64,000 bases of DNA from Lewinella sp050633125 (GTDB lineage Bacteria; Bacteroidota; Bacteroidia; Chitinophagales; Saprospiraceae): assembly GCF_050633125.1 (NCBI RefSeq), contig NZ_JBOEFX010000056.1, positions 1 to 64,000 of the forward strand, given 5' to 3'. How positions within the stretch are numbered: position 1 is the stretch's first letter; each line of letters begins with the position of its first letter. Made by a program: the position numbers and the translations under genes. The notes under the pieces are model-generated. The model was not told the origin of the DNA, did not search any database, and was given only the letters and a program-made list of their open reading frames with translations. Shown piece after piece: positions 51,359 to 61,219 of the stretch.

Positions 51359-52870
51359 TTAATCCAAATGATCCAGAAATTCCTGCCAAAGTTTTTCTAA
51401 AGGTAATGGCTCAAATTGGGAAGAAATCCCGCGGTAAGAAAAAGGATGTTTCACCAGATTCTCCAGGTACTTTTCAGTATTGCGTAATTCTTCTAACTGA
51501 TAACTCGCTTTACGGATTTGCAATAGCAATCGAATAAACTGGATAGGCCGATAATATTCATCCTTATGGAGGTTGCGATTAGCCATGTTCTGCAGTTGAT
51601 TAATCAGTTCATCACTCCGATTGTACTGCTTTTTCACCACCAGGAAGAAGACCTGCATGATCAACATAAAGACCGTCAATATTTTTTGATCGGAACCATA
51701 ATTATGGTCTTTCTCTACAAATTTTTCAGGCTGGAAAGTTGCTTGCCGTTTAGGTGCTATGATGCGCTTAGATAAGCCACTTCGTTGAAGCAAAAAGTAA
51801 ATAACCGCTTCAAATAATTTCCAACGCTCACGGGTATTGGCGTCTTGTTTAACAAACTTCTTATTTGCAACTGTTTGATTATAAATGGCCAAGGCCTGAA
51901 TATGATGATTGGTATGTAACGCCAGTAACAAGTAATACTCCATGAAAGTAAACCATGGTCTACTTCCCTCGGGAAATTGCTTTAGACACTTCTCTGCATT
52001 TATCTGCCCTTTGGTATAATTCCCAAGGTGTAAATAAGCAGACATTTCTTTGGTGTAAAATTCGATCAGGCGTTCTTCCTGATAAAATTTGGGGTGGTCC
52101 TTGATATAATTTCCTGCTCGCTCACACACCTCTAATAAAGCAGTGTATTCTCTTTTCATTTCAAAACGCATAGACCACACCAAAAACATATTATAAAAAA
52201 TCAATGGCGAATCATTGATTTCAGACAAACTTAGTAGTGTTGTACTATAGGTATCAATACGTTCTTCAAGGTCATTGTCTTTGTGTACTGGCTGATAATA
52301 ATCCATTACAACACGCTGATACAGCTCTTCTGAGCGCATCTCTGCCGAAAGAATGACACTATAGCTTTTCAACAGGTTATCATAAAGTTCAAAATCTTTA
52401 TTGTTGCCATTTAGTGCAGCATCTTCTCTAAGAATTCGGCTACAATTGACAATTATTTCTGAAATTCTAAACTTCTGGGCGGTCGTTAGGATGCTCCTGG
52501 CCAACCCCATTGCTGAACTATGTGCGTCATTATCCAATAGAATTTTGACCAGTGTCCATTCTTTATGACAAGTAAAATGGGCACGATCATAATTAGAAGC
52601 AGAAGGCTTATTAACATCCAGGAAAAAGAGTGTATTCAAAAGCCGTTTGCGAAACCGTGATTTTAGCTGGCGATAACGGGCGTCTTTAGGTGTGCAACCA
52701 TAAAGCTTACTAGAAGCATCACGGTCGTTCTTGTATTCTCCAGAAGTCAGGTCTTCATAGAATTCATTGAATTTACTGCCTTTGTTACGAAGCGCGTATT
52801 CGTCAAAAATCTCAATTTTTTTGACTTTCTTTTTAGTTACCACTCCGGCGATCTCCAAGAGGTTTTTCAT
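51359..52870 (-). CDS. Large helical (TPR-like) cytoplasmic protein of unknown function
   Basis: 503 aa. No signal peptide or membrane helix. After residue 80 the sequence is almost entirely amphipathic helices in pairs of about 35 residues (AMGLARSILTTAQKF, LLALHTNHHIQALAIYNQTV, TKGQINAEKCLKQFPEG), the general pattern of TPR or HEAT solenoids. The first 70 residues (KKKVKKIEIFDEYALRNKGSK) are charged. Proteins of this size and style are frequent in Saprospiria genomes in my impression, but I do not recognise a defined family. Scaffold or regulatory function is inference only. Confidence 0.7.
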   Translation of the reverse strand: MKNLLEIAGVVTKKKVKKIEIFDEYALRNKGSKFNEFYEDLTSGEYKNDRDASSKLYGCTPKDARYRQLKSRFRKRLLNTLFFLDVNKPSASNYDRAHFTCHKEWTLVKILLDNDAHSSAMGLARSILTTAQKFRISEIIVNCSRILREDAALNGNNKDFELYDNLLKSYSVILSAEMRSEELYQRVVMDYYQPVHKDNDLEERIDTYSTTLLSLSEINDSPLIFYNMFLVWSMRFEMKREYTALLEVCERAGNYIKDHPKFYQEERLIEFYTKEMSAYLHLGNYTKGQINAEKCLKQFPEGSRPWFTFMEYYLLLALHTNHHIQALAIYNQTVANKKFVKQDANTRERWKLFEAVIYFLLQRSGLSKRIIAPKRQATFQPEKFVEKDHNYGSDQKILTVFMLIMQVFFLVVKKQYNRSDELINQLQNMANRNLHKDEYYRPIQFIRLLLQIRKASYQLEELRNTEKYLENLVKHPFSYRGISSQFEPLPLEKLWQEFLDHLD

Positions 52871-53025
52871 CGTCTCTCTGTTTGGGTAGGTTCACATACA
52901 AAGTAAAACGGCAATCAAAAGAAGTGATCTATATTTTTCAAGCAACACCCTCTTCACACACAGACTGCCTTGTCACAAAATAGCTAAAATAAAGAACTAA
53001 ATGTAACAGGGTTTACTCCAAAAAT

Positions 53026-53063
53026 AAAAAAAGGTTTCACTCCTGAGAGTAAAACCTTTTTTT
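53026..53063. terminator. Terminator of the DUF2795 gene
   Basis: AAAAAAAGGTTT-c-ACTC pairs with GAGT-a-AAACCTTTTTTT around a CTGA loop; it lies just beyond the leftward gene ending at 53104, with T-runs on both strands. Confidence 0.88.
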
Positions 53064-53103
53064 GCTTTAAAAACGGGGTTCGTAAACTTACACCGTGTGT
53101 TCT

Positions 53104-53325
53104 TTAATACTCATCTTCGTTGAAAAGAAAGTCATCCTTACGGGGATAATCAGGCCATACATCTTCGATGGTCTCATACATTTCTCCCTCATCCTCCATT
53201 GCTTGAAGGTTTTCAATCACCTCAAGTGGAGACCCGGAACGAACAGCATAATCAATGAGTTCATCGCGCGTTGCAGGCCAAGGTGCATCCTCTAAATGAG
53301 AGGCTAATTCCAATGTCCAATACAT
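53104..53325 (-). CDS. DUF2795 protein
   Basis: 73 aa from the ATG at 53325; the longer ORF start at 53394 adds an unrelated basic peptide. MYWTLELASHLEDAPWPATRDELIDYAVRSGSP is the typical opening of DUF2795 (here given in part: LEDAPWPATRDELIDYA) and the end WPDYPRKDDFLFNEDEY is characteristic of the Bacteroidota version. It is small, acidic and cytoplasmic. The fold is predicted to be a helical domain related to archaeal and actinobacterial small proteins; role unknown. It has its own terminator. Confidence 0.9.
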   Translation of the reverse strand: MYWTLELASHLEDAPWPATRDELIDYAVRSGSPLEVIENLQAMEDEGEMYETIEDVWPDYPRKDDFLFNEDEY

Positions 53326-53505
53326 ACTTAGACAGTTTGTTCTGTTTGCAAATTTTCCGCAAGAGTAAAAAAGCCCTTGCTTTATTTTGGTCAAAAATAA
53401 TTCCTATACTCAATTAACCACAGCGTACGCCATAGGCTAAAATTCAGGCAAATGTAATAAACTGAACGGGTAAGTAGTAACAGAAGTTCAACAATCGTTA
53501 AAATA

Positions 53506-54702
53506 CTATTCCTTGCGCCCAGTAAATGATCCGAGAATTTCAAAGGTTTGGTCTTCGTACCCAGGGGGTATCCTCCCTATTTCCGAGGAATTTTGTGGGC
53601 CTGTTGGATCACAAAACACATAAACCTGACCATTGTAAGTAACAGCATCCCCTATCAATCCGGGCGCCGCTACAGCAATACTCAAGTGATCTTCATAAGC
53701 TATGACGATCATTGGCAGTTCAAGTAACGTTTTCACCAATGCATAAAATAATGCAGACCGATCTTCGCAGTCAGAAAATGGATAAAAAAACAACTCATCA
53801 GCGACCATTGGCTTATTCGTTCCAAAAACAATTTTGTCGTCCTTATAAACAAAGGCAGAGCGTGTAAATGCTACCAAATACTCTAGGCTCTCCCGCTGGG
53901 TCTTTCCTTTGAGGAGTTGTCTCAACTGCGGAATCAGTGTGGCTTTCAACGCTTCGGATAGCGGGGCTTCCATATACCAGTGCTCATCAACTAGCGGGTA
54001 ATTTTTCAGGAGTGCAGCCAATCCTGGGTTATATCGGAAGTTGATTTCCTGGCTATGTCCACGATATTGAAAAACAGCACTTCTTGCCTCACTGCTGTTT
54101 AAAACGGTGGGCCACTTTTTCATTAAAAAAGAAAATACTCGGCCACGAGATTGAGGTGCCTGGTCCAACAGATACATTGATCGCCCCATATTTGTGGCAC
54201 GAACACCGCTCGAAATATTTGCATACTGACGGCTTCCATCCTGAATCAAAGGGATTTCATACAATACATCCGTCGTATATACATTTACCTGTAGCAGCTT
54301 ATCACGGTAAGTTAACCGAACATCGTACCCACTTTTGGCCAAAAGGAAATAGGTCGCATACTCAACGATTGGGTCACCTGCCTGCTTTTTATAAATCGCT
54401 TGAAGCCCCTGCCGAATCAGCTGTGAAAACAGCCAATCATTCAATTGAAGAAGAGAAGCTTTTTCCTGTAAATCAGTAAGTAGCGACTGATAGGGGCGCC
54501 GTTCAAACTCCTGATACAGCGACCTCAGCGCCATCTCTTCGATTCTAAGTTGGTAAGGGTAAACGAAATTATCAGGCACATAAAGGTCCAACTTTTGATC
54601 ATAGAAATCAAAAGTAACCAGCTCTGTCGCTGAAAGCGGGGCACTCATGCCTACTAGTAGTAAACCCAGGAAAAAATTCCGCAACGGAAAGGTGTAAAAC
54701 AT
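53506..54702 (-). CDS. Secreted transglutaminase-like cysteine protein
   Basis: 398 aa from the ATG at 54702. A longer ORF to 54759 would translate through the hairpin at 54704-54736, so the shorter start is chosen; it also begins the signal peptide directly (FYTFPLRNFFLGLLLVGMSAPLSA). A complete transglutaminase-type triad is seen: Cys312 in FSDCEDRSALFYALV, His339 in AYEDHLSIAV and Asp365 in VFCDPTGP. The N-terminal half has beta-strand pairs. Members act as peptidases or cross-linkers outside the cytoplasm. It is 60 nt downstream of queA on the same strand. Confidence 0.83.
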   Translation of the reverse strand: MFYTFPLRNFFLGLLLVGMSAPLSATELVTFDFYDQKLDLYVPDNFVYPYQLRIEEMALRSLYQEFERRPYQSLLTDLQEKASLLQLNDWLFSQLIRQGLQAIYKKQAGDPIVEYATYFLLAKSGYDVRLTYRDKLLQVNVYTTDVLYEIPLIQDGSRQYANISSGVRATNMGRSMYLLDQAPQSRGRVFSFLMKKWPTVLNSSEARSAVFQYRGHSQEINFRYNPGLAALLKNYPLVDEHWYMEAPLSEALKATLIPQLRQLLKGKTQRESLEYLVAFTRSAFVYKDDKIVFGTNKPMVADELFFYPFSDCEDRSALFYALVKTLLELPMIVIAYEDHLSIAVAAPGLIGDAVTYNGQVYVFCDPTGPQNSSEIGRIPPGYEDQTFEILGSFTGRKE

Positions 54703-54703
54703 A

Positions 54704-54736
54704 GAAAGCGTACCTTTTTTATTAAGGTACGCTTTC
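54704..54736. terminator. Perfect hairpin between queA and the transglutaminase start
   Basis: GAAAGCGTACCTT (54704-54716) and AAGGTACGCTTTC (54724-54736) are perfect 13-bp complements with a TTTTATT loop. On the minus strand the stem ends one base before the transglutaminase ATG, with no T-run, so it may be a queA terminator or a translation-controlling structure. Confidence 0.7.
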
Positions 54737-54762
54737 CAAAGGACTTGTATTGTTCGCATCTG

Positions 54763-55830
54763 CTATAAAATCAACATAGCATCCCCGTAAGAAAAGAAAC
54801 GGTACTTTTCTTTAACGGCTTCTTGATAAGCGTGCTTAATCAAATCAGAGCCTCCAAATGCACTTACCATTATCAATAAGCTTGATTTTGGCAAATGAAA
54901 GTTAGAGATCATTGCATTGGCGATCTTAAAATCAAAGGGAGGGTAAATAAATTTATTTGTCCACCCTTCAGAGGCTTTCAGCATCAGCTCTGCGGAAACA
55001 GAACTTTCAATAGCTCTCATTGAAGTTGTACCTACGGCACAGACCTTCCGGTTACCCGCTGCTTTAGCTTTATTTACCTGTTCGACCGCTTTTTCGAGGA
55101 TCTGGTAATATTCCGCATCCATTTTATGCTTGGACAGGTCTTCAACATCGATACTGCGAAAAGTACCTAGCCCAATATGGAGGGTAAGCTCAGCAAAATC
55201 AACACCTTTAATCTCAAAGCGCTTCATCAACTCTCGGCTGAAGTGCAGCCCGGCCGTCGGAGCTGCAACAGCTCCTATATTTTTAGCGAATACTGTTTGA
55301 AAACGTTCTTTATCGCTCTCTTCAGCTTCCCTATTCATCATCTTGGGTAAAGGAGTAGTACCAAGATAACTGAGTTCTTCACGAAACTCATCATCAGGAC
55401 CATCGTAAAGAAAACGAATGGTACGTCCACGAGAAGTCGTATTGTCTACAACCTCGGCGACTAAACGATCATTATCGTGTTCATCACTGAAGTAAAGTTT
55501 ATTACCTACTCTGATCTTCCGTGCAGGGTCAACAAGTACATCCCAAAGGCGTGCTTCCGTGTTCAATTCCCGCAACAAAAAGACTTCAATACGGGCACCC
55601 GTCTTCTCCTTACGGCCATACATACGGGCAGGAAAAACTTTGGTATTGTTGAAAATGAGTACATCTTCTTCGTCAAAGTATTCCAGAACATCCTTAAAGA
55701 CACGGTGCTCGATTTCACCGGTTTCACGGTGTACAACCATCAATCGGGAATCATGCCGTTCTTTGGTCGGATACTTAGCAATCAGTGATTCAGGAAGATC
55801 ATAGTTAAACTGAGAAAGTTTGGTCCTCAT
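54763..55830 (-). CDS. queA: S-adenosylmethionine:tRNA ribosyltransferase-isomerase QueA
   Basis: 355 aa, normal length for the enzyme. LSQFNYDLPESLIAKYP at the start, RHDSRLMVVHR, VLIFNNTKVFPARMYGRKE, PTAGLHFSRELM (substrate loop), VCAVGTTSMRAIES and NFHLPKSSLLIMVSAF are the QueA landmarks. It transfers the ribosyl group of SAM to preQ1 in tRNA, the penultimate step of queuosine synthesis. No other queuosine genes are adjacent. A candidate -7 box on the minus strand, TATTTTTG, lies at 55937-55944, 107 nt upstream. Confidence 0.96.
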   Translation of the reverse strand: MRTKLSQFNYDLPESLIAKYPTKERHDSRLMVVHRETGEIEHRVFKDVLEYFDEEDVLIFNNTKVFPARMYGRKEKTGARIEVFLLRELNTEARLWDVLVDPARKIRVGNKLYFSDEHDNDRLVAEVVDNTTSRGRTIRFLYDGPDDEFREELSYLGTTPLPKMMNREAEESDKERFQTVFAKNIGAVAAPTAGLHFSRELMKRFEIKGVDFAELTLHIGLGTFRSIDVEDLSKHKMDAEYYQILEKAVEQVNKAKAAGNRKVCAVGTTSMRAIESSVSAELMLKASEGWTNKFIYPPFDFKIANAMISNFHLPKSSLLIMVSAFGGSDLIKHAYQEAVKEKYRFFSYGDAMLIL

Positions 55831-56228
55831 TTACATTTTTTTCAGATGCTAGTTCAAGGCTTACCTTAAAGCTTAGGAGCTTCATCAGAGATAATTCAGG
55901 TAAACGCTAAACGTGCTCACTACTTAAATAAGAGCGCAAAAATAGCAATTTATTTATCCAAAAGGCAAGCTTAGAGTGCCTAAATTATAAATATACCAAC
56001 AACAAAGCTATTTGCCTTCTGTAAACCCTATTCAACAAGCATTTATTATTACCACTACCAGGCAGAACAAACCTGCATCTGGTTTAAATCCCGAGGCTAA
56101 TAACCTATAAGCATCAACGATTGAACGTGAAATAAGCAGGGTTGGCAGATTTTTCCTTTTTCTTCATCTATAAAACACGGCTGATTCAGTCAGGTTCATT
56201 AGCTTCGTGAACTCAACACCCGATTACC
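55831..56228. other. Divergent intergenic region, queA and MacB-like gene
   Basis: 398 nt with no ORF. It contains TATTTTTG on the minus strand (55937-55944) with a TTG 21 nt upstream, a plausible promoter for queA. I found no preQ1 riboswitch-like pseudoknot in the queA leader and no hairpin strong enough to be called a terminator. Confidence 0.5.
55937..55944 (-). promoter_or_regulatory. Candidate -7 box of queA
   Basis: Minus strand TATTTTTG fits TAnnTTTG; a TTG lies about 21 nt upstream on that strand. The leader to the start at 55830 would be about 100 nt. Confidence 0.45.
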
Positions 56229-57476
56229 ATGAGAATATTTTTCAAAATCTTCACTGAAAGTATCCGGCAAGCTAGCCAACAACTAAGTGGCAACAAGCTG
56301 AGAAGCTTTCTGTCCTTGCTTGGCATTTCCATAGGTATTTTCTGTATCATCGGTGTGCTTTCTGCGGTTGACTCGCTAGAAGACAACATCCGGGGTAGCA
56401 TGGAAAAATTAGGGAACGATGTACTCTATGTACAAAAATGGCCATGGGGAGATAATAGTAGCAACTGGTGGGATCTGATGAAACGCCCTACCCCACGCTA
56501 CGAAGAATATGAAGTAATCAATGACAAAGCACGCTCTGCACAAATGAGCACTTTCTTTCTCGGTGCCGGTTCCAGAACACTGAAGTGGAAAAACAATAGT
56601 GTTGAGCGTTCTTTCCTCTGTGGGGTCACCCCAGAATTTGTTTCGGTATTCGGAATAGGTTTTCACAGAGGCCGCTTTTTCTCAGCTTCAGAGTCTTTTT
56701 ACGCCAGTAACAAAGTCGTCCTTGGCTTTACTGTCGCCGAAGAACTCTTTGGGTCAGTTGAGCCCGTCGGTAAATCCATCAAACTTCAAGGAGGTACTTA
56801 CGAAGTGATTGGTGTTTTAGAAAGCTCCGGAGATGAGTTAATCAACCCCCTGGATTTTGATGAAGCGGTCATCGTTACCTATAACAAAGTAAGTCGCTTG
56901 GTTAATGTCAAAGGAAATAACACCGATTCGTTCATTGCCGTAAAAGCACGCCCAGGCGTTAGCCTCGAAAAACTCAAAGGCGAACTAAGAATACTCGTCC
57001 GATCGCAACGGAGGCTAAACCCAAGAGAAGAGGACACTTTCGCGTTCAATGAATTGACTGTCGTTTCAGAACAATTTGATTCGTTTTTTGGAGTCCTCAA
57101 TCTACTAGGCGGTGTAATTGGGTTCTTTTCTATCCTCGTGGGTGGGGTATCTGTTGCCAATATCATGTTTGTTTCTGTAAAAGAACGAACCAGTCAAATC
57201 GGGGTAAAGAAAGCGCTTGGAGCTAAACGTCACATTATTCTGTCTGAATTTTTGATCGAAGCGATTATCCTCTGTCTTTTAGGGGGCGCGATGGGACTTG
57301 GCCTGGTATTTCTTATTACTAAAATACTCACGGCAGCACTGGACTTCCCAATCTATATCGACCTTGGCAATGTGCTGCTAGGTGCTGGCATGTCGATCAT
57401 TATCGGTGTAGTAGCCGGTTTTATTCCAGCAGTACAAGCCAGTAAACTTGATCCAGTAGAGGCTATGAGGCAGTAG
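56229..57476 (+). CDS. MacB-like ABC transporter permease (FtsX family)
   Basis: 415 aa. First helix about 24-45 (LRSFLSLLGISIGIFCIIGV), a periplasmic MacB_PCD-type domain (about 50-270, with RYEEYEVINDKARSAQMS and GFTVAEELFGSVEPVGKSI), then three helices at about 283-410 (GGVIGFFSILVGGVSVANIM, SQIGVKKALGAKRHIILSEF, GLVFLITKI) ending EAMRQ, the full FtsX domain. It forms a tripartite efflux or lipoprotein-release transporter with an ATPase and adaptor not present in the window. Convergent with the sensor kinase, 12 nt from its stop. Confidence 0.9.
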   Translation: MRIFFKIFTESIRQASQQLSGNKLRSFLSLLGISIGIFCIIGVLSAVDSLEDNIRGSMEKLGNDVLYVQKWPWGDNSSNWWDLMKRPTPRYEEYEVINDKARSAQMSTFFLGAGSRTLKWKNNSVERSFLCGVTPEFVSVFGIGFHRGRFFSASESFYASNKVVLGFTVAEELFGSVEPVGKSIKLQGGTYEVIGVLESSGDELINPLDFDEAVIVTYNKVSRLVNVKGNNTDSFIAVKARPGVSLEKLKGELRILVRSQRRLNPREEDTFAFNELTVVSEQFDSFFGVLNLLGGVIGFFSILVGGVSVANIMFVSVKERTSQIGVKKALGAKRHIILSEFLIEAIILCLLGGAMGLGLVFLITKILTAALDFPIYIDLGNVLLGAGMSIIIGVVAGFIPAVQASKLDPVEAMRQ

Positions 57477-57488
57477 TTCCAACGGTGA

Positions 57489-60444
57489 TTACTCTTCTTC
57501 TTTCCTATACTCCCGAGGAGATTTGCCTGAATACTGATTAAACGTACGTGAAAAGTAGTTGGGATCGGTGAATCCGGTTTGATAAGCAATTTCTGCGATT
57601 GGCAACATCGATTCTTTAAGTAAAACCTGTGCTTTTGAGATGCGAAGACCTCGAATATATTGGGTGGGCGTCTGTCCCGTCAGGGCTTTTAGTTTACGAT
57701 AAAATTGAGAAGAGCTCAACAACATGGCTTCTGCCAATGTATTCGCAGATAGCGTTTCATCACTAAGTCGTTCAATTACTTTAGCCTTCAGCTCTTTGAG
57801 AAAAATTAATTCCCGACTATTCAATCCATCCTTTGCCTCCGCTTGAGTTGGTATATCCGACTGACTTACCAATCTATAATGCTCTTGTAATTTCTGCTTT
57901 AGCCCATGTAAATTTTTCAATCGCAATAGTAATTCTTCGCGATTGAAGGGTTTAACCAAATAAGCATCTGCACCATAAGTCAGACCAACAAGTTTGTCCT
58001 TTTCACTCGCACGGGCGGTCAGCAAAACAATAGGAATATGCGAAGTCCTGTAGTCAGACTTTATAGCTTCACATAGTTCATAACCATCCAGTTCAGGCAT
58101 CATAACATCGCTGATAATCAGATCAGGCAAATGCTCAATCGCTTCTGCTACGCCAACACGGCCATTATTTGCAATCCGAATTTGATAATTTGACGTTAGA
58201 ATTTTTTCGAGGTAAGCAACTACGTCGTTGTTGTCTTCAACAATCAACAACAATGGTAGATCACTATCTGTAACCGCCTCTTCTAAGGCTTGTATGCCGG
58301 CAGAAACAGGCTCATTTACATAGGCTTGTTTTTCTAATGCTCCTGTCTGCGCTGTAGAAGGCTCCTCTAAGAATGGCAACAATATAGAGAAACAGCTGCC
58401 TTCTCCTACCCTGCTACGTACATTAATAGTACCTGACATAAGGGTAACTAATTGCTGAGTTAAGGCCAACCCAACCCCTGTTCCCAGCATTGAGACATCG
58501 CGATTACCAGCCTGATAAAAGGGGTCAAACAAGCTTTTCAAGTCTTTCTCTGGAATCCCCATTCCTGTATCAACAACCTCTATAGACAGGAAGGGCTGAT
58601 GATCATTTTCCGTCACCTTTACCACAAGGGTTACTTCGCCTCCTGCCTCGCTAAATTTGATTGCATTAGACAAAAGGTTATAGATTACCTGCTGTAATTT
58701 CAACTCATCAAAAGGGATGATTAATTGGGAAACACTCGTTTTAAAGGATAATTTTATGTCCCGCTCCTTCGCGAGGGAATAAAAAGACTCCATGAGGTAT
58801 CCCAAATAGGCTACAACATCATCTTTTATCAATTGTAGCTCTACTGCACCAGCTTCCAATTTTGCAAGTTCCAGCAACTGATTAGCCTGTCGAAGCAAAT
58901 GGCTGCTATTACGATCAATAAGGTTAACGCTACTTTCCCAGTCCCCTTGCTGAGTATCAGAAAACGGTGTAGTACTTAATAAATTTTTCAAGTGATCTGC
59001 CATTCCAAGAATAACCGTCAGGGGCGTTCGCAACTCATGAGTAATATGCGTAAAAAACCATTCTTTAGCCGCATGTAATTCTGCTAAGCGCGCCGTTTCT
59101 CTCTCCTGCTGTTCTCTTAAAATTGTCGCTTTTTCGAGCGCAAATTGTGCCTCTTGCTTTTGCTGTACCGCTTCCTTTTGCCGATAAACCAAGCCTAATG
59201 AAAAAATAACGACTTCAATAATCGTCCCAATCTTATAAGCGAAAGTAGAAAATTCAATTGTTCTCATCCGATCNNCGATCAATCAAAGTCAATGTAATCC
59301 CAACTCCCATAGCAATTACCCCAGCAATGATGAAATACCGTTTAGGGTCATCTGTTTTCATTAAAACCCACAAAAAGAAGCTTAACAAAAACAGGAACGC
59401 GATCAGGTAGGTGACACCAATTGCATCAGCAATATCATAATTAAAATTAGTGACCAGCATGACCACTCCATCTAATAGTAAGAATACATAGGCCAGGTAG
59501 CTAAACCATCTAAAAAAACGATCCCATGCAGGCAATAACTTGTTTAAATCAAGAAAAGAGCGCAAGAAAGTCAGATAACCAACGACTATAAAATAGACGC
59601 TCAGCTTAAACGTATAAATCAGTTGCGGTTGATTAGGGAAAAGGTTTCCCATTAACCAGTCAGCAAGATCACCACTGTTATATACCGTAAAAACGGATAG
59701 CGCTAATAAATAAAGGGAGTAAAATATAAATGCTTCATCACGAGCCAAGAAGAAGAGAAACAAGTTATATAGCAAGATCAGAAAGATGAAGCCAAAGAAC
59801 ATGCCATTAAATAGCTTCTTCTGTTTTAGCTGATCAAAAAACACAGCTGTACTTGTAACTTGTATATCATAAACAGGAGCCATAAGCTTGCGATCACTAC
59901 GCAATAACAAATAGACATTTACTTCCTGCTGGGCTGGGAGGTGCAGCTTTGCAAAATTACCTTTTAAACTAGGATAAAAAGTGCGTTCCGATACTCGGGT
60001 AAAAAAACCTGTTTTCCCCTTCTGAATGACACCATCTTCATCTATCGCTAGATAAGAAACATCCGTTAATAGCAAAGGAAACTTAAGAACCCACTCGACT
60101 TGCTCGTAAGCATCAGGAAGGTCGTTTTTCATTCGAAGATGAAACCAATAATTCCTTTCGGCTTCTAAAAAACCGCCCTCCTGAGGAATAGGAATAAAAT
60201 CAGTATTCTCAAGCAATTCGAGAGAATATTCACCCTTTAATAAGTCTGGCGCATAATAAAGTAGCGAAGAAGGAATGGTGGTTGATTGACCATCTCTGAG
60301 TTCAAGGGGGAGAGAATTAGCTTGTAGGGAGAAATAAAATAGAAAGAGTATCCCTGTCAACAGGAATACACTACGCTTTGACTGTTGCTTCCAGGCTCCT
60401 AACACTGGTAACAACGGGGTTTCTCTATTAAAAACTGTGTGCAT
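57489..60444 (-). CDS. 7TMR-DISM hybrid sensor histidine kinase with REC and AraC-type HTH domains, split by an NN join
   Basis: Two overlapping frames (59254-60444 and 57489-59282) belong to one gene: removing NN at 59274-59275 and one copy of the flanking duplicated CGATC (7 nt) joins them into 982 aa with LTLIDRMRTIEFSTFAYK across the join. Order: N-terminal signal (28-43), extracellular 7TMR-DISM extracellular-like beta domain (about 55-195), seven helices (about 205-425), coiled coil, HisKA with THELRTPLTVIL, HATPase_c with VVDTGMGIPEKDL, REC with SDVMMPELDGYEL, and AraC HTH (LSSSQFYRKLKALTGQTP, AYQTGFTDPNYFSRTF). This is a hybrid two-component system in one polypeptide, like the Bacteroides HTCS regulators but with a 7TMR-DISM sensor. 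Target genes may include its neighbours. Confidence 0.9.
59274..59275. other. NN assembly join inside the sensor kinase gene
   Basis: Plus strand CCGATC-NN-CGATCAATC: the same five bases CGATC occur on both sides. Collapsing NN and one CGATC removes 7 nt and brings the two reading frames into register, so this is most simply a contig-end overlap and not a real frameshift. Confidence 0.8.
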
Positions 60445-60675
60445 TTTCTCTTACCCAGACTTGTGTCTATCGACAAGGTAAGGAAAATAAAGAATGCAGG
60501 ATTTTCAAAAGTAAGAAGGAAGGCGGTCAGGACACTAATTTTGTAGGTTAACAGTTATATATTACTCAACTGGTGCGTAACATAATGGTGCTTTTAGTGG
60601 TCGTGATTGAACAGGTTTTAGGCGCCTGACCGTTCCTTCTTTAATATATTTTTGCTTTTAAAACTGTTATAGAGC

Positions 60676-60985
60676 TTATTCTTCTACCCAAGTAAAATCT
60701 AGAATTTTCCTGATTTCACTTTTGACTAAATTCGAGTTAGCTCCGGTTTCTGCCATTAGCTTATCGATATCTTTATCGGGATGTGCTTTTTGAAAATGAT
60801 CAAACATGGTTTCTCCTGACGCTAAAAACTCCGCAACAGATTTGAAGCCATCTACAGAACCACTATCGTAATCATAACTACTTCCCCAAGGCAACTCCAT
60901 ATTAACAATGCCCCATGCTTGCATTTCCCCAGCATCTGTAGGCTATCGCTAGCAACAATCCCAATAAGGAAATTAGCTTTCTCAT
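60676..60985 (-). pseudogene. Small secreted protein with frameshift near its signal peptide
   Basis: The frame from 60924 to 60676 (82 aa) starts mid-protein. Another frame on the same strand begins with an ATG at 60985 and encodes a signal peptide (RKLISLLGLLLAIA) before a TAA. Joining the two by a single-base shift near 60935-60945 gives a signal peptide followed by PTDAGEMQAWGIVNMELPWG and the rest of the 82-aa frame. So this is probably a frameshifted or mis-sequenced small secreted protein. The mature part (FLASGETMFDHFQKAHPDKDI) is not recognised. Confidence 0.55.
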
Positions 60986-61219
60986 ACGTGTGCGGTTTTA
61001 GGTAAAAAATCTTATTATCCTAAAGATCATACTCCTTAGCCCAAAACACTAGCACTATTCTTTCAAAAAGATGGACAAAATTGACAATCCTTACTGTTTT
61101 TTTTGGAAAAGCTTGAACATTAATTGCGAGTATGTGGATTCCGAGCATTTTGGTAATCAAAATACTTAAAAAAACAAAAAATTGTATATTGGTCTTAGTT
61201 TATCTTAAAACCTATCATC

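Noticed and set aside
55831..55936. preQ1 riboswitch upstream of queA
   Set aside because: The leader has no C-rich loop and A-rich tail pseudoknot pattern of preQ1-I, nor the larger fold of preQ1-II.
59254..59282. Programmed frameshift in the sensor kinase gene
   Set aside because: The duplicated CGATC around NN explains the shift as a contig join; no slippery heptamer is present.
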